Shown: positions 41,271 through 43,706 of the stretch, one piece after another
How the letters are laid out: each line of letters opens with the position of its first letter
How positions within the stretch are numbered: position 1 is the first letter of the stretch
Assembly: GCA_029865465.1 (NCBI GenBank)
Contig: JAOUGW010000002.1
Location: forward strand, 1 to 43,706
Source: Gammaproteobacteria bacterium
GTDB lineage: Bacteria > Pseudomonadota > Gammaproteobacteria > Steroidobacterales > Steroidobacteraceae
Length of the DNA: 43,706 nucleotides
Reading direction: 5' to 3'
Notes under the pieces: generated by a model
Database searches by the model: none
What the model was told of the DNA's origin: nothing
What the model saw: the letters and a program-made list of their open reading frames with translations, nothing else
Program-made: the position numbers and the translations under genes

Positions 41271-42819
41271 CGACAGGTCGTGTTGCGAGTTCTGACTTCA
41301 AGATCTTGCCGGAGGCGTTGCGCGGCAATGCGGCGACGAACTCGACGTAGCGCGGCTTCTTGTAGCCGGCGATGTGGGCACCGACCCAGTCCGCGATCGC
41401 AGCGCGCGTCAGTTCGCGCCCTGATTTGAGGACGACGAATGCCATCACTGCCTCGCCCCAGCGTTCGTCCGGGATGCCGATCACCGCCGCGTCTGCGACG
41501 GCATCGTGCCGCAGCAGCACCTGTTCGACTTCCTGCGGGTAGACGTTCTCGCCGCCGGTCTTGATCAGGTATTTCTTGCGGTCGACCATCTTTACCTGGC
41601 CGTTGGCGAGTCGCACGAACAGGTCGCCGGTGTGGTGCCAATCGTTCTTCAGCGTCTCCGCCGTGGCGGCGGGGTGATTCCAGTAGCCCAGCATGACCGT
41701 GCTGCTGCGCACGCACAGTTCGCCGATCGATCCGGTCGGCACGTCATGGTCGTCGTCGTCGGCCAGCATGTAGTCGTAGAAGGGCATGACGCGCCCGTAG
41801 GTCGTGGGATCGTCGCGCAGCATGCCTGAATCGGCCCAGGTCACCTTGCCGCCGGCTTCGGTCTGGCCGTAGATACCGTAGTACCTGGCGCCGAGCTGCG
41901 CCTCGACGGCCTCGACCAGATCGAGCTTCTCGACACCGGCGCCGCTGATGAAGACTTTGAGCGAGGACGTGTCGGTGGCTGCGCGGGACTCGTCGGCGAT
42001 GAAGGCAGCGGAGATTCCCGGCACGAGGAACATGATGCTGACGCGATGCTCTGCAATCAGCCGATAGAACAGCTTTGGATCCGCGAGCGGCACCGTGACG
42101 ATCGTGCCGCCGAGGATGAGCTGGGAGAGCGCTGTGCCAAGACCGGCGACGTGGAAATACGGCAGGAAGGCCAGGTACACATCCGTTTCGCCCATCCCGA
42201 AGCAGGCGGCCATGTTGACCGCATAGCCCGTCCAGGTGCGCTGCGGAATCATGCAACCCTTTGGCCTGCCCGTCGTGCCGCTGGTGTACAGGAGCATGGA
42301 CAGGGACTCACCGCTGACCGACGGCTCCATTTCGCGGACCGGGTTGGTCGAAGCGACGAGGGCATTGAAATCGATCCATCCGGCACGAGTTGCGCCGTGC
42401 AGGACCTTCAGGTCAACCGTCGCGTTGCCCGCCAGCGCGGCTTCGGCGAGCGGCGCCATCTGGCTGCATGAAAAGCAGGCCCGCGCGCCGGCATCCTCGA
42501 TGATGAAGCGCAGCTCCGGTGCCGCATGTCGGATGTTCAGCGGCACGAGCACGGCGCCGATCCACGAGAGCGCCAGGATGAATTCAGTGTAGGCCTTGCC
42601 GTTCAGCGCCAGGCAGGCCACGCGGTCACCGGGGCCGATGCCATGGCTTGCGAGCCAGCCTGCCATGCGCGCAACGCGCAGGTGGAGTTCGCCGTAAGTG
42701 ATCGCCTCGCCCGTGAGGCCGTCGATGACGGCAGTCTTGCCCGCGCGTTCAAGGGCGTGACGCTTGAGCAGGTAACGGCAAGGGACTGAAGTAAGCAGGG
42801 GCTGTACGGCAGCTGGCAT
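41263..42819 (-). CDS. Fatty-acid/aryl CoA ligase (ANL superfamily)
   Basis: A 518-residue AMP-forming acyl-CoA synthetase. It has the AMP loop YTSGTTGRPKG (about residue 178), YGIYGQTEAGG (about 310), TGDLFVR (about 395) and a C-terminal domain with PRNASGKILKSEL containing the catalytic lysine (about 507). It activates a carboxylic acid to its CoA ester in two steps. The chain length or aromatic nature of the substrate is not evident. ATG 42819 follows AGAGG, which excludes the track's longer start. It lies 37 bases after the crotonase-like gene and is coupled to the permease. All core motifs look intact. Confidence 0.92.
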   Translation of the reverse strand: MPAAVQPLLTSVPCRYLLKRHALERAGKTAVIDGLTGEAITYGELHLRVARMAGWLASHGIGPGDRVACLALNGKAYTEFILALSWIGAVLVPLNIRHAAPELRFIIEDAGARACFSCSQMAPLAEAALAGNATVDLKVLHGATRAGWIDFNALVASTNPVREMEPSVSGESLSMLLYTSGTTGRPKGCMIPQRTWTGYAVNMAACFGMGETDVYLAFLPYFHVAGLGTALSQLILGGTIVTVPLADPKLFYRLIAEHRVSIMFLVPGISAAFIADESRAATDTSSLKVFISGAGVEKLDLVEAVEAQLGARYYGIYGQTEAGGKVTWADSGMLRDDPTTYGRVMPFYDYMLADDDDHDVPTGSIGELCVRSSTVMLGYWNHPAATAETLKNDWHHTGDLFVRLANGQVKMVDRKKYLIKTGGENVYPQEVEQVLLRHDAVADAAVIGIPDERWGEAVMAFVVLKSGRELTRAAIADWVGAHIAGYKKPRYVEFVAALPRNASGKILKSELATRPVDG

Positions 42820-42856
42820 GACAGGCCTCTGGTGCAAGGCGGCGTCCGTTTGCGGG

Positions 42857-43648
42857 CTATAGCCCCTGGGACGCCGGGGGGTCGGGATAGTCCGGTTGGC
42901 GTTTCTCCAGCCAGGCCTGTACGCCCTCCAGGTAGTCCCCGTGCGGGATGAGGCCCGCCCAGTAGTCGCGTTCGAGCGCCAGCGCCTGCTCAAGCGGCAG
43001 ATCGAGCCCCTCGTCCACGCAGTGCTTGATGTGCCGGACGGCGATCGGGCTGTTGTCCGCGATTTCGCGGGCGATGTTCATCGAGTTCGCCAGCAACTGC
43101 TCCGGCGCCGACACTTGCTCCACCAGGCCCAGTTCGAGCGCCTCGCCAGCGGTGAACTGCCTACCGGTGTACATCATCAACTTGGCCCGCCCCGGTCCGA
43201 CCAGGCGGGCGAGGCGCTGGGTGCCACCGGCGCCGGCCAGGATGCCGTAGCGCGCTTCCGGCAGGCCCAGGATGGCGCTGCTCGACGCCACGCGGATGTC
43301 GCAGGCCAGTGCGATCTCCAGTCCGCCCCCGAGTGCGTAACCGTTCACTGCGGCGATGGTCGGATAAGGCGTTGCGGCAATGGCGTTCATGAAGTCCTGC
43401 GCCAGTTCGACGAAGGCCTTGGCGTCCGCCGGCGTCTTCAGGGTCAGGAAACGATTCATGTCGCCACCGGCCTGGAAGTACTTGCCCGTGCCGGTGATGA
43501 TCGCGACGCGCACGGCTTGCCCGGCCAGCGTGGCCAGGGTGGAGCGAAAGTCGTCGTGCAGGGCGTCGGTGAAGGCATTCACCGGCGGGCTGTCCATGGT
43601 GATGACGGCGATCCCGTCCTGCAGCGTGAAATCAACGTGCTTTTTCAT
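42857..43648 (-). CDS. Enoyl-CoA hydratase/isomerase-family (crotonase) protein
   Basis: A 263-residue crotonase-fold enzyme. The CoA/oxyanion regions are present (QAGGDMNRF and NGYALGGGLEIALACD). The first hydratase glutamate is kept as E131 (LGLPEARYG). By alignment with rat enoyl-CoA hydratase, the second (Glu164) is leucine here, L157 in GRAKLMMYTG. A plain hydratase normally needs both, so an isomerase, hydrolase, decarboxylase or lyase-type activity is more likely. It is the first gene of the operon with a CoA ligase, permease and hydroxylase. ATG 43648. The final 58 bases of the window hold only its leader. Confidence 0.9.
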   Translation of the reverse strand: MKKHVDFTLQDGIAVITMDSPPVNAFTDALHDDFRSTLATLAGQAVRVAIITGTGKYFQAGGDMNRFLTLKTPADAKAFVELAQDFMNAIAATPYPTIAAVNGYALGGGLEIALACDIRVASSSAILGLPEARYGILAGAGGTQRLARLVGPGRAKLMMYTGRQFTAGEALELGLVEQVSAPEQLLANSMNIAREIADNSPIAVRHIKHCVDEGLDLPLEQALALERDYWAGLIPHGDYLEGVQAWLEKRQPDYPDPPASQGL

Positions 43649-43706
43649 GTCTGGCCCGGCAACAGGTGGGTGTCCGCGGCAAGGACGAGGGGGGGTCGTT
43701 GTCTTA

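Noticed and set aside
40173-41429. 418-residue plus-strand ORF
   Set aside because: Antisense shadow of the second AmpG-like permease and the end of the CoA ligase.
1-43706. CRISPR arrays, tRNA/rRNA genes, insertion sequences, prophage or integrase genes
   Set aside because: Looked for on both strands by eye; no repeat-spacer pattern, cloverleaf, transposase or integrase motif was found.

Overview
The window is GC-rich, densely coded DNA and almost certainly chromosomal. It comes from a Gram-negative pseudomonadotan. The family mix supports this: a PBP7-type peptidase, a phasin, a Sco relic, AmpG-like permeases, a TTQ amine dehydrogenase cluster, a PEBP protein and a bacterial PolX. A gamma- or betaproteobacterial lineage is most likely, but the sequence alone does not fix the genus. 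I see no rRNA, tRNA, CRISPR array, IS element or prophage.

Layout. (1) 1-3.0 kb: the end of a membrane iron-sulfur/MvhD-type electron-transfer protein coupled to a hemerythrin, then a decayed Sco/SenC gene and a convergent DsbA-like thiol protein. (2) 3.3-6.2 kb: a trimethylamine-dehydrogenase-family flavoprotein and a phasin-like protein with a CTGC-N3-GCAG element upstream and a strong hairpin terminator downstream. (3) 6.3-9.7 kb: a CHASE2 sensor with no recognisable output domain, coupled to an M48 protease, then a 41-aa basic protein absent from the ORF track. (4) 9.8-12.9 kb: a DmdA/GcvT-like demethylase, an AmpG-like permease and a small exported protein. (5) 13.0-16.3 kb, minus strand: a TTQ amine dehydrogenase operon in the order B-E-D-A plus cytochrome c. 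Its light chain resembles aromatic amine dehydrogenase more than methylamine dehydrogenase. (6) 16.4-25.4 kb: an M14 carboxypeptidase relic, two exported proteins of unknown role, a TIR/FlgO-like/TPR protein, a GGDEF-EAL protein, PBP7 and a small membrane-anchored protein. (7) 25.7-33.6 kb: a complete V/A-type ATPase operon (H-I-K-E-C-F-A-B-D). (8) 33.5-36.7 kb: a PEBP protein, PolX and a frameshifted exported-protein gene. (9) 36.9-43.6 kb, minus strand: a PQQ/cytochrome c alcohol dehydrogenase preceded by a tight operon of crotonase-like protein, acyl-CoA ligase, AmpG-like permease and membrane fatty-acid hydroxylase.

How the genes fit together. Much of the window is periplasmic or membrane oxidation of amines and alcohols with specialised cofactors: cysteinyl-FMN plus 4Fe-4S, TTQ, and PQQ plus haem c. 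A THF-type demethylase and acyl-CoA handling could take carbon onward. The ion-pumping V/A-ATPase is a self-contained energy module. Three genes (Sco, M14 peptidase and the 35.9-36.7 kb exported protein) are broken, two of them by internal deletions that removed the catalytic or metal-binding core. This suggests recent gene erosion between intact operons.
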